Assembly (NCBI GenBank): GCA_046346665.1
Contig: JAXMHQ010000008.1
Coordinates: 1-64,000, forward strand
From: JAXMHQ01 sp046346665
Lineage (GTDB): Bacteria; Verrucomicrobiota; Verrucomicrobiia; Limisphaerales; JAXMHQ01
DNA: 64,000 nucleotides
Reading direction: 5' to 3'
Shown: positions 34,199-42,020 of the stretch, in pieces
How the letters are laid out: every line of letters starts with the position of its first letter
Position numbering within the stretch: the first letter of the stretch is position 1
The notes under the pieces: generated by a model
Databases searched by the model: none
Told to the model about the DNA's origin: nothing
Seen by the model: the letters and a program-made list of their open reading frames with translations, nothing else
Position numbers and translations under genes: made by a program

Positions 34199-34221
34199 CA
34201 CGCGTGATCCTTTTAGCTTAA

Positions 34222-34452
34222 CCACGGATGGACACGGATGAACACGGATAGGACCTTTGACGCGAATTACGCGAATAAACGCCAATTATTCCTGTCTGGT
34301 GGGGCGAGACTCCGTCGAGCCCTGACTTTGGATTTGAAATTTCAAATTTCAAATTTGAAATCCAAGAGAGGGCTCGACAGAGTCTCGCCCCACCGGCTTC
34401 AATTCGCGTCAAGCCTTGCCGTTATCCGTGTCCATCCGTTTCCATCCGTGGT
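34222..34452. repeat. Palindromic decamer-tandem element (CACGGATGNA) enclosing a heptamer element
   Basis: The outer left arm has three CACGGATNNN units (period 10) from 34222; the outer right arm has three complementary ATCCGTNNCC units ending near 34452. Inside, 34299-34395 is a second palindrome starting GGTGGGGCGAGACTCCGTCG, whose centre (34330-34363) is ATTTGAA/ATTTCAA repeated with period 7. The same inner element recurs at 41810-41910 and, truncated, at about 50511. Confidence 0.8.
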
Positions 34453-34466
34453 TAAAAGCAATTAAA

Positions 34467-35405
34467 ATGAAAATATTCCTCACCGGCGGCACGGGCTTCA
34501 TCGGTTCCCACGTCGCCATGGAACTGGTATCGCTCGGACACGAAATCACCATCCTCGCCCGCGACCCGGACAAGGTCCCCGCGCTGCGCAAGGTTCCCGG
34601 AATCCGCATCGCGGCCGGCACACTGACCGACCTGCCGCGGCTTGAATCACTCGTCGCCGGCCACGACGCCTGCATCCACGTCGCCCTGAATTACACCCGC
34701 AAAGCCGGCAGCGAAGTCCTCCTCGACGACACCCTGCCGACGGTGTTCCTGTCCGACGCGGCCGCGCGCGCGGGCGTGAAGCATTTCATTTACACCTCGT
34801 CCACCGCGGCGAACGACAGCCTTTATATGGGCCCGCGCGACGAGGCGGAAAAAGACCTCAAATCCGTCACGTCCACCACGAAGCAGCATCCGGCCACGTT
34901 TTACGGAGCCACCAAGGCGGCCGGTGAAAATTTCGTGATCGCGCAGGCCCATCTGTCCCCGATGCGGGTGAACATCATCCGGCCGGGTTATGTTTTCGGA
35001 AACCCGGTCCTGCCCGGCGCCAGCACGCAGGGCGACACGCGGTTCCGCGATATCGTCCGGAACGCGGTGCGGGGCGAACCCATCCGCGTTGTGAAGAACG
35101 ACGGCACCCAGTTCATCTGGGCCGGCGACCTGGCGAAGATTTACGCCGCCGTCCTCCAGGGCTCCATGAACCGCAGAACCTATTTCGGCCTGTCTAAGAA
35201 ATTTGTGGCCTGGTCCGACATCGCCCGCGCGGCGGTTGAGAAACTGGGATCCAAAAGCGCGGTGGAGATCGAGGACAAAGGCTGGGAATACATCGAGACG
35301 TTTTGGGATGTGTCGGACATCCGGAAGGATTTCGGGTTTGAATTCGACGCCTGGCCGCGGCTGCTGGAGCACATCGATTACAACATCAGGCTGGAGAAGG
35401 CCTGA
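34467..35405 (+). CDS. NAD(P)-dependent epimerase/dehydratase (extended SDR)
   Basis: A 312-residue extended short-chain dehydrogenase. The N-terminal Rossmann motif is 'IFLTGGTGFIGSHVAMEL' (GxxGxxG), and 'HFIYTSSTAAND' with 'TFYGATKAAGENFV' gives the Ser/Thr and YxxxK catalytic residues. 'RVNIIRPGYVFGNP' is the substrate-side motif. The ATG at 34467 opens directly on the Rossmann strand; a longer frame would run into the preceding repeat. The substrate cannot be told from sequence; nucleotide sugar or lipid-linked sugar are both possible. It is separated from the phosphorylase operon by a large repeat and is probably independent. Confidence 0.87.
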   Translation: MKIFLTGGTGFIGSHVAMELVSLGHEITILARDPDKVPALRKVPGIRIAAGTLTDLPRLESLVAGHDACIHVALNYTRKAGSEVLLDDTLPTVFLSDAAARAGVKHFIYTSSTAANDSLYMGPRDEAEKDLKSVTSTTKQHPATFYGATKAAGENFVIAQAHLSPMRVNIIRPGYVFGNPVLPGASTQGDTRFRDIVRNAVRGEPIRVVKNDGTQFIWAGDLAKIYAAVLQGSMNRRTYFGLSKKFVAWSDIARAAVEKLGSKSAVEIEDKGWEYIETFWDVSDIRKDFGFEFDAWPRLLEHIDYNIRLEKA

Positions 35406-35412
35406 TTTTTAC

Positions 35413-35530
35413 GGGAGGGCCGTCCTCGCCGGCCCATACTGCGGTCGTCTGCAGTCGTCAAATGCGCAATTTGGGGACGCCGAGGACGGCGTCCCTCCCC
35501 GGGAGGGCCAGCGTCCTCGCCGGCCCAAAC
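35413..35530. repeat. GGGAGGGCCGTCCTCGCC hairpin repeat, copy 3 (doubled)
   Basis: Two facing hairpin units fill the gap between the epimerase stop and the convergent OpgC-like gene and extend into it: the last ~24 residues of that protein are encoded by the repeat. The arms are GGGAGGGCCGTCCTCGCC and GACGCCGAGGACGGCGTCC. Confidence 0.75.
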
Positions 35531-36591
35531 TCGCGCCTCTGCCGGATCCGTGCCTGACTCCATAACGCCAGCGGGAACAAGGCCACCATCACAGACAATC
35601 CCACCATCACCTGCATCCACCCAGGCATCGGGCAGAGTTGAACCAAAGCGCCGGCCGCGACCACCAGCGGCAGGTGCCAGGCGAAAACGTGCAGCGAATG
35701 GCGTCCGAGCAACGCCGGTCTTTCCAGCCATTCGTGTTTGAACCGCGGATTCCACGACAGCAACAAAACCACCCACGCGCTGAAATTCAAAAGCCGAAGC
35801 GGCCCCAGCGTCCACTTGTCCATCCACAAATACCCATCCTGGGGCACGGGCAGAATTCCGTGCCGGGCCAGGAAACCCACGCAGACAATCACGCCCGCGA
35901 AAATGCCCGCAGGCCGACCCGGCGACAACTGCCGCCCCTCGGCCGCCATCGTGCCGAGCGCCAGCCCGGAGACCCACAACAACTGCCACGCCAGCAGATC
36001 GAAATGCCCCGGACACACCGGCGCGGCGTTTCGAAGCAACCGTTCCCAGCCCGCGTCCGCGCCGATCTGGGCCAGGCTCCAGGCGCCGGCGGAAATTCCC
36101 AGAATCGTCCGCCACCCCGCCCGCCGCGCGATCCACAACACCAGCGGCGTCGCCAGCAGGAACAAAACGTAGAGCGGCAGGATGTCGAACAACGGCGGCT
36201 GATGCAGCAGCAGCGGCATCGCCCCAAGACTTTCCCAGGGCGCTTGCAGGAAGGCATGAAAATGATTGGCCAGCGGGGTTACCCACGCGGCCAGGAGCCA
36301 TGCCGCCAGAACCATTGGCAGCAGCACGGCAAGATGGGTCAGGTAAACCTGCCGCGCCCGGCCCCAAATACGCTGGTTCATTTCGCTCCAGCCTTTGTCA
36401 CGGCCGACCCGCCCGTACACCAACCCCGCCAGGCTGGCGCTGAGAAAAATGAATCCTTCCGCCGCGCTCGTGAACCCGAACGGTTCCTGCAGCCAGTGCG
36501 ACACCGGCGTCGGCACGTGCACCGCCGCCATGATCAGCAAAAACATCCCGCGCAACGCGTCCAGCCGGATATCGCGCTTCGAAAGGTTCAT
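35458..36591 (-). CDS. OpgC-like membrane protein (acyltransferase fold)
   Basis: A 377-residue integral membrane protein with about ten helices. 'KRDIRLDALRGMFLLIMAAVHV' is the OpgC (PF10129)/acyltransferase-3 N-terminal signature, with the conserved RLD.LRG and His, and 'GFTSAAEGFIFLSASLAGLVYG' follows as in OpgC. OpgC transfers succinyl groups to osmoregulated periplasmic glucans; the acceptor here is unknown. ATG 36591 has a GGGAG ribosome-binding site, better than an upstream start. The tail 'PGRDAVLGVPKLRI' is a translation of the 3' hairpin repeat, so the original C-terminus has been replaced or extended. Confidence 0.85.
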   Translation of the reverse strand: MNLSKRDIRLDALRGMFLLIMAAVHVPTPVSHWLQEPFGFTSAAEGFIFLSASLAGLVYGRVGRDKGWSEMNQRIWGRARQVYLTHLAVLLPMVLAAWLLAAWVTPLANHFHAFLQAPWESLGAMPLLLHQPPLFDILPLYVLFLLATPLVLWIARRAGWRTILGISAGAWSLAQIGADAGWERLLRNAAPVCPGHFDLLAWQLLWVSGLALGTMAAEGRQLSPGRPAGIFAGVIVCVGFLARHGILPVPQDGYLWMDKWTLGPLRLLNFSAWVVLLLSWNPRFKHEWLERPALLGRHSLHVFAWHLPLVVAAGALVQLCPMPGWMQVMVGLSVMVALFPLALWSQARIRQRREFGPARTLALPGRDAVLGVPKLRI

Positions 36592-36890
36592 GCCGCTCCC
36601 CCCTCCGCATTTCGCCATCTGGCTGAAAACAATTCATTGAAAAACCGGCCCGCTGGAACCCCCGGCCTATTGGCGGAAAAATTCGACTCCGATTTTTGAT
36701 CGTGCTGTTCATTATCCCGCAGGGCGAATCCGGGCGGAATGCGGCCGCGCGAAGAATGGGAAAACTCGAAAGACCTCCCGTAATTGCTGGGCATTTGCAC
36801 CTGCAACTCTGCGGATCGCCGGGATGTTCCTTTGGGGCCGCTCATGGGTTCTGCTCCCTTGAGCAGTCCACGAGCCAGCGCGGCGCCACC

Positions 36891-37205
36891 TAGGAGTCGA
36901 GGTAACGAGACTCCATCTTCACCCGGCCATCGGCCCGCTTGCGTTTGGAACCTGGTTAGTCAGAGTCTCCTGACGTCGACTCCTGCCTCCTTCCATGTAG
37001 GAGTCGAGGTAACGAGACTCCATCTTCACCCAGCCAACGGCCCGCTTGCGTTTGGAACCTGGTTAGTCAGAGTCTCCTGACGTCGACTCCTGCCTCCTTC
37101 CATGTAGGAGTCGAGGTAACGAGACTCCATGTAAGACCGAATCCGATGCGAGCTCACATTTGGAAATCAGTTGTTCAGAGTCTCCTGACGTCGACTCCTG
37201 CTTCA
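36891..37205. repeat. Tandem array: three ~107-bp units of the TAGGAGTCGA palindrome
   Basis: Units start at 36891, 36998 and 37105. Each opens with TAGGAGTCGAGGTAACGAGA, has a ~40-nt centre, and closes with GAGTCTCCTGACGTCGACTC, which is the imperfect reverse complement of the opening. Units one and two are nearly identical; the centre of the third differs. The array lies between the OpgC-like start and the 3' end of the endonuclease gene, overlapping the latter's stop codon slightly. The 300 bases before it (36592-36890) show no gene. Confidence 0.85.
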
Positions 37206-38159
37206 TTCAAAATGAAACGCCGCCACGATCGGCCGGTGATCGGAAGCTTCCCCCCAGCCGGGCACGATCGGGATGAACGTTTCCTGCGAAATCCATCGAC
37301 GCGCCATGGCCGGGCTCAGCAGGATGTAATCGAGCCGGCTCCAGCTGTCTTCCTTGCCGTAATAATGCGTCCAGGCCACGGTGCGAAATGGAATTCCACC
37401 CGATCCTGCCGAGGCAGGCTCCCGCGGGCGCTCGGCCGGTCGCGTGTCGATCAGCCGCGTGCGGCCCCGGCCCAGCAGGGTGCGGATCGACGGCGAATCC
37501 CGGTTGTCATTGAAGTCGCCGAGCACCACGAGATTCAGATCCGGGTTGTCGGCCAGGCGCCGGTCGATGAGTTTCCGCAGCAACCGGGCTTCCTGGGCGC
37601 GCTGCTCGGCCTGGTCGGCTTCCGGGACCGGCCGCTGGGATTTGAGATGCGCCGCGATGAGCGTGAACCGGCCGGCCCCGGAGCCGATGTCCAGCTCCGC
37701 GAATCCGCGGCTGACCCCGAACCGGCGCCCGCCCAGCAGGTAGAAATCGTTCGTGTGCGGCCGCCGCGCAGCGAACGGGAACCGGCTGAGAACCGCGATG
37801 TGGATGTTGGTGTCGGCCGCCTGGATCCAATCCGAGTACGGCAGCGGCAATCCTTCGAGCTCGAGCGATCGCTGGAGTTCCGCCAGGGCGGATTGAGAAC
37901 CTATTTCCTGCAAGGCGAGGATGTCCGGGTTTGCGGCGCGGATGGATTCGCGGACTTTGGCACGCGCGGCGGCGGACTTGGCGGGGCGCGTGTCGGCCGG
38001 CGCGTCGAGATAGTTTTCGACGTTGTAGGAAGCGATGCGGAGGGTGCCGGCGACCGCGAAGGATGCGGCAAGAAACCAGAGAATGGTGGCGACGACCGCC
38101 GTCATTCGAACGTTCGCAACCCGGAGTTTGATCATCCCTGCCCGGCCCGTGGCTTTCAT
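37203..38159 (-). CDS. Exported endonuclease/exonuclease/phosphatase (EEP) family protein
   Basis: A ~318-residue exported enzyme of the EEP superfamily (PF03372). After the hydrophobic segment 'MTAVVATILWFLAASFAVAGT' come 'LRIASYNVENYLD', the metal-binding Glu in 'ILALQEIGS', 'LIAAHLKSQRP', 'LVVLGDFNDNRDSPS' and the terminal 'GEASDHRPIVAAF'. These are the full set of EEP motifs. Members are phosphodiesterases acting on DNA, RNA, phospholipids or inositol phosphates; secretion points to an extracellular nuclease or phosphatase. Several starts are possible (38159, 38135, 38105); the first ATG is listed. Confidence 0.87.
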   Translation of the reverse strand: MKATGRAGMIKLRVANVRMTAVVATILWFLAASFAVAGTLRIASYNVENYLDAPADTRPAKSAAARAKVRESIRAANPDILALQEIGSQSALAELQRSLELEGLPLPYSDWIQAADTNIHIAVLSRFPFAARRPHTNDFYLLGGRRFGVSRGFAELDIGSGAGRFTLIAAHLKSQRPVPEADQAEQRAQEARLLRKLIDRRLADNPDLNLVVLGDFNDNRDSPSIRTLLGRGRTRLIDTRPAERPREPASAGSGGIPFRTVAWTHYYGKEDSWSRLDYILLSPAMARRWISQETFIPIVPGWGEASDHRPIVAAFHFE

Positions 38160-38212
38160 GGTTCCCGGCTTCCAGTGTCGCGGGCGCGGGGGGAAAGGCA
38201 AGGTGGATTTCT

Positions 38213-38247
38213 AGTGATCAGTCATCAGTCATCAGTGATCACTGACC
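38213..38247. repeat. Heptamer tandem repeat (AGTGATC/AGTCATC, period 7)
   Basis: AGTGATC, AGTCATC, AGTCATC and AGTGATC follow each other exactly, then ACTGACC. The word is partly self-complementary (GATC, TGATCA), so the run can fold on itself. It lies directly beside copy 2 of the 170-bp repeat. Confidence 0.75.
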
Positions 38248-38268
38248 GGCGGCGGGCTCCAGGAGCGT

Positions 38269-38443
38269 TTCGATCGTGGAATGCAGACGGTAGGGACGCC
38301 GCGCTGCGGCGTCCCCGCCCGCGTATCAGCGGGCGGAAAGCGGGACGGCGCCTGGCGTTTGCCCTCTGCAACGTTGCGCCGCTGGACGCGGCGCGGACGG
38401 CGCAGCGCGCCGTCCCTACCCGCGATTCAGATGCGTCGGCCCT
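38269..38443. repeat. ~170-bp palindromic repeat, copy 2 of 3 (reverse orientation)
   Basis: The reverse complement of the copies at 26601 and 44521, from CGATCGTGGAATGCAGACGG to GATTCAGATGCGTCGGCCCT. It lies in the divergent gap between the endonuclease gene and folE2, about 75 nt before the folE2 start, so the folE2 promoter must be in the repeat or in the short AT-rich stretch after it. Confidence 0.85.
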
Positions 38444-38515
38444 GAGGAGCGTTTTTCTATCCATTGCGATTTTCTATCCATTTGCAAAAGCCCACCCGGC
38501 TGCTATTTTGTCACA

Positions 38516-39349
38516 ATGCCAAAAACTTCCGAATCCAACGGCTCACTGGCATTGGCGCGCGGGAAGAAAGTCCTGTTGCCGATGCATGACAAGCAGAGCG
38601 AGCGCGACCATCGCGAGTTGCGGATCGACAAGGTGGGCGTTCGGGGGCTGCGGTTTCCGATCCAGGTGCGCGACAAGGCCCGCGTGGTGCAGAACACGAT
38701 CGCCACCATCGGGATGTTTGTGGATCTGCCGAAGGAATTCAAGGGCACCCACATGAGCCGCTTCATCGAGGTGCTCAACGCCCACGGCAGCATCATCCAT
38801 GTCGAAAACATCACGGAAATCCTGCACGCGATGCAGGACAAGCTGAGCGCGGCGACGTCGCATCTCGAGATCGAGTTCCCGTATTTCATCGTGAAGAAGG
38901 CGCCGGTGACGGGGGGCGCGGGGGTGATGGATTACGTGGCGCGGTTCGACGCCTCGGCGTGCGGGAAGGAGACGGATTTTGTTCTGACGGTGAAGGCGCA
39001 TGTGACGACGCTGTGTCCGTGTTCGAAGGCGATCAGCGCTTACGGCGCGCACAATCAGAGGGGTCTGTGCACGGTGCAGGTGCGGTCGAAGCAGATCGTG
39101 TGGATCGAGGACCTGATCGCGCTGGTGGAGGCGTCGGCGAGTTCGGAACTGTATTCGCTGTTGAAGCGGCGGGACGAGAAGGCGGTGACGGAGCGGGCGT
39201 ATGACAACCCGGTGTTTGTGGAGGACCTGGTGCGGAACGCCGCGGTGCGGCTGAACGCCATCCGGAATATCGCGTGGTACAAGGTGGAAGCGGAGAATTT
39301 CGAGAGCATCCACAACCACAACGCCTACGCGTGCATTGAGAAGGGCTGA
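38516..39349 (+). CDS. folE2: GTP cyclohydrolase FolE2 (type IB)
   Basis: A 277-residue cytosolic enzyme that converts GTP to 7,8-dihydroneopterin triphosphate, the first step to tetrahydrofolate and queuosine precursors. It matches GTP cyclohydrolase IB (PF02649): the conserved 'TTLCPCSKAISAYGAHNQRG' holds the metal-binding Cys, and 'HVENITEILHAMQDKL', 'IEFPYFIVKKAPVTG' and the C-terminal 'WYKVEAENFESIHNHNAYACI' are typical. The length fits the family. FolE2 often replaces Zn-dependent FolE and can use other metals; a Zur-type regulator and ZIP transporter lie 2 kb downstream, though not in the same operon. Confidence 0.95.
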   Translation: MPKTSESNGSLALARGKKVLLPMHDKQSERDHRELRIDKVGVRGLRFPIQVRDKARVVQNTIATIGMFVDLPKEFKGTHMSRFIEVLNAHGSIIHVENITEILHAMQDKLSAATSHLEIEFPYFIVKKAPVTGGAGVMDYVARFDASACGKETDFVLTVKAHVTTLCPCSKAISAYGAHNQRGLCTVQVRSKQIVWIEDLIALVEASASSELYSLLKRRDEKAVTERAYDNPVFVEDLVRNAAVRLNAIRNIAWYKVEAENFESIHNHNAYACIEKG

Positions 39350-39401
39350 CCGGGCCCCCGGGGGGGTGGGCCGGAAGGAGGATCGAAATTGTTGAAGATT
39401 G

Positions 39402-39431
39402 TTGTGGATTATTTGTTTTCGTTTGTTAGAT
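39402..39431 (+). promoter_or_regulatory. Candidate sigma70-type promoter of the DksA-like/rpmG/rpsR operon
   Basis: TTGTGG (39402-39407) and TTAGAT (39426-39431) are 18 nt apart in a locally AT-rich stretch, about 85 nt before the GTG at 39516. It is the only clear AT-rich region between folE2 and this operon. The match is moderate. Confidence 0.35.
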
Positions 39432-39515
39432 TCCCGGACTCTCAGCGGGGGCGGGCTGTGTCCCTGTGAGAATAAGAGTTCAAGCAAAACTTGAGAAACC
39501 CGATTTACTGAAGCT

Positions 39516-40094
39516 GTGACTGCGAAGAAAAAAACCGAGAAACCGAAGGCTGCTGCCCGCAAGCCGGCGGCGTTGGCGACCGCGGCGGCCATCCTGGGCC
39601 GGCCGGCGGCAACCACGAAGAAAAACGGAGAGGTGAAGATCAAGGCCGAGTGGCAGAAGTTCTACAATCACCTGCTCGAATTGCGGGAGCAATTGCTCCG
39701 GCAAATGAACGGTCTCGCCAAGGAATCCGCCCAGGAAATGGCCGGGTACAGCCTGCACATGGCCGATTCCGGCACGGACAATTTCGACCGCGATTTCGCG
39801 CTGAGCCTGTTGTCTTCGGACCAGGACGCGATTTACGAGATCGAAGAGGCGCTGAAGCGCATCGAGAAGAACACCTACGGGATTTGCGAGCTGACCGGCA
39901 AGCCGATCCCGCGCGCCCGGCTCGAGGCGATTCCCTGGACCCGGTTCACGGTCCAGGCGCAGGCCCAGCTGGAGAAGGACGGCGCCCTGCGCCAGCGCCG
40001 GCTCGGACAACTCGGAACGGTCGACTCCGTCGGCGTGACCGAGAGCGATGCCGAAGAGGAAGAGCCTGAGGAAAAGACGAAAGAGAAGGAATAG
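39516..40094 (+). CDS. DksA/TraR-like protein with degenerate zinc finger
   Basis: A 192-residue protein. A Lys/Ala-rich N-terminus is followed by a coiled-coil region ('WQKFYNHLLELREQLLRQMNGLAKE...') and the DksA-type end 'AIYEIEEALKRIEKNTYGICELTGKPIPRARLEAIPWTRFTVQAQAQLEKDG'. In DksA the finger is C-x2-C...C-x2-C. Here only the first Cys remains (CELT), and the second pair is replaced (TRFTVQ), so it probably does not bind zinc. DksA-type proteins bind the RNA polymerase secondary channel. The start is GTG. It lies 2 nt before rpmG and leads into rpsR, an unusual link to ribosomal protein genes. Confidence 0.85.
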   Translation: MTAKKKTEKPKAAARKPAALATAAAILGRPAATTKKNGEVKIKAEWQKFYNHLLELREQLLRQMNGLAKESAQEMAGYSLHMADSGTDNFDRDFALSLLSSDQDAIYEIEEALKRIEKNTYGICELTGKPIPRARLEAIPWTRFTVQAQAQLEKDGALRQRRLGQLGTVDSVGVTESDAEEEEPEEKTKEKE

Positions 40095-40096
40095 CC

Positions 40097-40264
40097 ATGC
40101 CCCGCGAGATCATCACCATCGAATGCACGGAAGCCCGCAAGGAGGGCAAGTCGCCGTCGCGTTACACGACGACGCGCAACAAGAAGCTGAAGACGGAAAA
40201 GCTGGAGATCATGAAGTACAACCCGGCCCTCCGCCGCCACACCCTCCACAAGGAGATCAAGTAA
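40097..40264 (+). CDS. rpmG: 50S ribosomal protein L33
   Basis: A 55-residue basic protein: 'PREIITIECTEARKEGKSPSRYTTTRNK' followed by 'KKLKTEKLEIMKYNPALRRHTLHKEIK'. This is the L33 pattern (PF00471) with R-Y-T-T-x-x-N-K and L-x-x-x-K-Y-x-P-x-x-x-x-H. The Cys pairs of the zinc-binding form are not present apart from one Cys, so this is the zinc-independent (C-) type. It sits between the DksA-like gene and rpsR with 2-3 nt gaps, clearly co-transcribed. Confidence 0.95.
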   Translation: MPREIITIECTEARKEGKSPSRYTTTRNKKLKTEKLEIMKYNPALRRHTLHKEIK

Positions 40265-40267
40265 TTT

Positions 40268-40522
40268 ATGCCACGCAAAACCCATACCGAGAAGGACCGC
40301 CGGGGCCGTTCGTCGATGTCGGAATCGCGCACGCCGCGGCCGAAGCCGAAGATTGATTTCACGGTGGACGCGCTGGACTTCAAGAACATCACCCTGTTGC
40401 GCCAGTTTGTGACCGACCAGGGCCGTATTTTGCCCCGCAAATACACCGGGCTCCCCGCGCATTACCAGCGCCGGCTGAACCGCGCGATCAAGCGCGCGCG
40501 CCAGATGCTTCTGATGAAGTAA
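40268..40522 (+). CDS. rpsR: 30S ribosomal protein S18
   Basis: An 84-residue protein with the full S18 core (PF01084): 'DFKNITLLRQFVTDQGRILPRKYTGLPAHYQRRLNRAIKRARQMLL'. The N-terminal ~30 residues are a basic extension. It binds the 30S platform next to S6. Its partner here is rpmG rather than the usual rpsF/rplI set. A rho-independent terminator follows 18 nt downstream. Confidence 0.96.
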   Translation: MPRKTHTEKDRRGRSSMSESRTPRPKPKIDFTVDALDFKNITLLRQFVTDQGRILPRKYTGLPAHYQRRLNRAIKRARQMLLMK

Positions 40523-40539
40523 CGGACGATCCGATTCAA

Positions 40540-40570
40540 CCCCGCTTGCCGGACCGGCCGCGGGGTTTTT
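40540..40570 (+). terminator. Rho-independent terminator of the rpmG-rpsR operon
   Basis: CCCCGC and GCGGGG form the outer stem around a GC-rich inner hairpin and are followed by TTTTT. It lies directly after rpsR. Confidence 0.8.
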
Positions 40571-40616
40571 CGGGGCGTCTTGTTGCAAACGATTTGCAAA
40601 TCAAACCACGGGTGTT

Positions 40617-41345
40617 ATGGATTACCTGATCCTGCTGTCTGAGCATCGCCTTTGGCGCGGTGACCGTCTTTGCGCTGCGGCTGCATGAACCGCGGCACGT
40701 CAAACTGCTCAACTCCTTCACCGGCGCCTTCCTGCTCACCCTCACCCTGCTCCACCTGCTCCCGGAGCTCTACCATTTCCCCCCCGGCCGGCCCAGCCCG
40801 AATCCGCCGGGCTCTGGCTCGGCGTGTTCATGCTCCTGGGATTCCTCATCCAGCTCGCCCTCGATTTCATCTCCATGGGAATCGAGCACGGACACTCCCA
40901 CCCTCTCCACGGCCACGCCCCGTACGGCGTCGTCGCCGGTCTCTGCGTCCACGCCTTCGTCGAAGCCATGGCCCTCGGCGACGCCCAGACCTATTACGAT
41001 CCGCCCTCGCGCCACATGCTGCTCTGGAGCATCGTCGTCCATAATTACCCGGTCTCCATCGCGCTGCTCGGGATGCTGCTCCAATGGGGTCAGCCCCGCG
41101 CCCGCGCTCTCATGGTCCTCGGCCTGTTCGCCGCCATGGCCCCCATCGGGATGTTCCTCAGCTCCCACGTCCCCTACCTCGCCGCCCATTCCCGCATACT
41201 CATGGCCGTCGTCATCGGCATCTTCATGCACATCTCCACCACCATCCTGTTCGAAAGCGGCGATGGCCACAGAATCCATCTGCCGAAACTCTCGGCGATC
41301 GTCATCGGGATCAGCCTGGGCGTGGCGGCGGTGTTGATCGATTGA
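40617..41345 (+). pseudogene. ZIP family metal transporter, frameshifted
   Basis: The intact C-terminal part (ATG 40824, 173 residues) is a ZIP transporter (PF02535): 'LDFISMGIEHGHSHPLHGH' is the His-rich loop, 'GLCVHAFVEAMALGDA' the metal-site helix IV (H...E), and 'VVHNYPVSIALL' helix V (HN...P). The first helices are in another frame: 'TVFALRLHEPRHVKLLNSFTGAFLLTLTLLHLLPELYHFPP' from 40660. One extra C in the C-run at 40779-40785 would join the two. A second slip near 40640 would join an ATG at 40617 (MDYLILL). The gene lies 4 nt before a Zur-type regulator, so it is probably a zinc importer. Damage may be real or a consensus error. Confidence 0.75.
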
Positions 41346-41349
41346 CCGG

Positions 41350-41802
41350 ATGAGCTCGCACAGCCATCACTCGCATGGGCGCGCCGGGTTGCCGGCGATG
41401 GCGGACCGCCTGCGTCGTACCTCGCGCAAGCTCACCGGGCCGCGCCGGGCCATTTTCGAATACCTCCGCGGACAATGTCACCCGGTCTCCATTCGTGACA
41501 TCCACGCGGCGCTCGGCGGCGGTTCCTGCGATCTCGCCACCGTTTACCGCTCCATGCACCTGCTCGAGGAACTGGGCATGGTGAAACGGTACGATTTGGG
41601 GGACGGCGTCGCCCGATTTGAACTGCTGCGCGAAGGGGACGACGGCCATCACCATCACCTGGTCTGCACGCGCTGCTCGGAAGTTGTAGAACTGGCGGAA
41701 TGCCCGATGGAACGGCTTGAATCCAGAATCGCCGAATCGAGCGGTTTTTCCGGGGTCACCCATCGTTTGGAGTTTTTCGGCCTCTGCCCGAAGTGCCAGT
41801 AA
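41350..41802 (+). CDS. Fur family transcriptional regulator, probably Zur
   Basis: A 150-residue Fur-type repressor (PF01475). The winged helix reads 'KLTGPRRAIFEYLRGQCHPVSIRDIHAALGGGSCDLATVYRSMHLLEELG'. The metal sites are 'GHHHHLVCTRCSEVVEL' and the C-terminal 'FGLCPKCQ', giving two Cys-x2-Cys pairs for structural zinc. The N-terminus is His-rich. It follows the ZIP transporter gene by 4 nt, so zinc is the most likely co-repressor and the pair probably self-regulates. Fur, Mur or Nur cannot be excluded from sequence. Confidence 0.88.
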   Translation: MSSHSHHSHGRAGLPAMADRLRRTSRKLTGPRRAIFEYLRGQCHPVSIRDIHAALGGGSCDLATVYRSMHLLEELGMVKRYDLGDGVARFELLREGDDGHHHHLVCTRCSEVVELAECPMERLESRIAESSGFSGVTHRLEFFGLCPKCQ

Positions 41803-41809
41803 TTTGTTT

Positions 41810-41950
41810 GGTGGGGCGAGACTCCGTCGAGCCCTCTCTGAGATTTCAAATTTGAAATTTGAAATTTCAAATCTAAAGTCCGCCGGGGCTCGACGCTCCC
41901 CCCCCCACCCCGTTTTAACGTTTCAACTTTTTTTAACCATTCAACTCTTA
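41810..41950. repeat. GGTGGGGCGAGACTCC palindrome with heptamer core, plus a lone octamer arm
   Basis: The first part (41810-41910) matches the inner element at 34299-34395: GGTGGGGCGAGACTCCGTCG, a core of ATTTCAA/ATTTGAA at period 7, and a partial right end. The second part (about 41918-41950) is a run of NNTTTCAAC-type units, like the right arm of the octamer elements, without its left arm. Confidence 0.7.
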
Positions 41951-41966
41951 CGCCGTATTCAAAAAC

Positions 41967-41999
41967 GAGAAAACGCCACCGTCGGGTGGCGTTTTCTTC
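41967..41999. terminator. Bidirectional rho-independent terminator
   Basis: AAAACGCCACC and GGTGGCGTTTT pair perfectly (11 bp) around a 4-nt loop, with T-rich and A-rich flanks on both sides. It lies between the Zur-type gene (plus) and the small minus-strand gene at 42021, and can serve both. Confidence 0.85.
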
Positions 42000-42020
42000 T
42001 CAGTTTGATGAAATTTTTCT

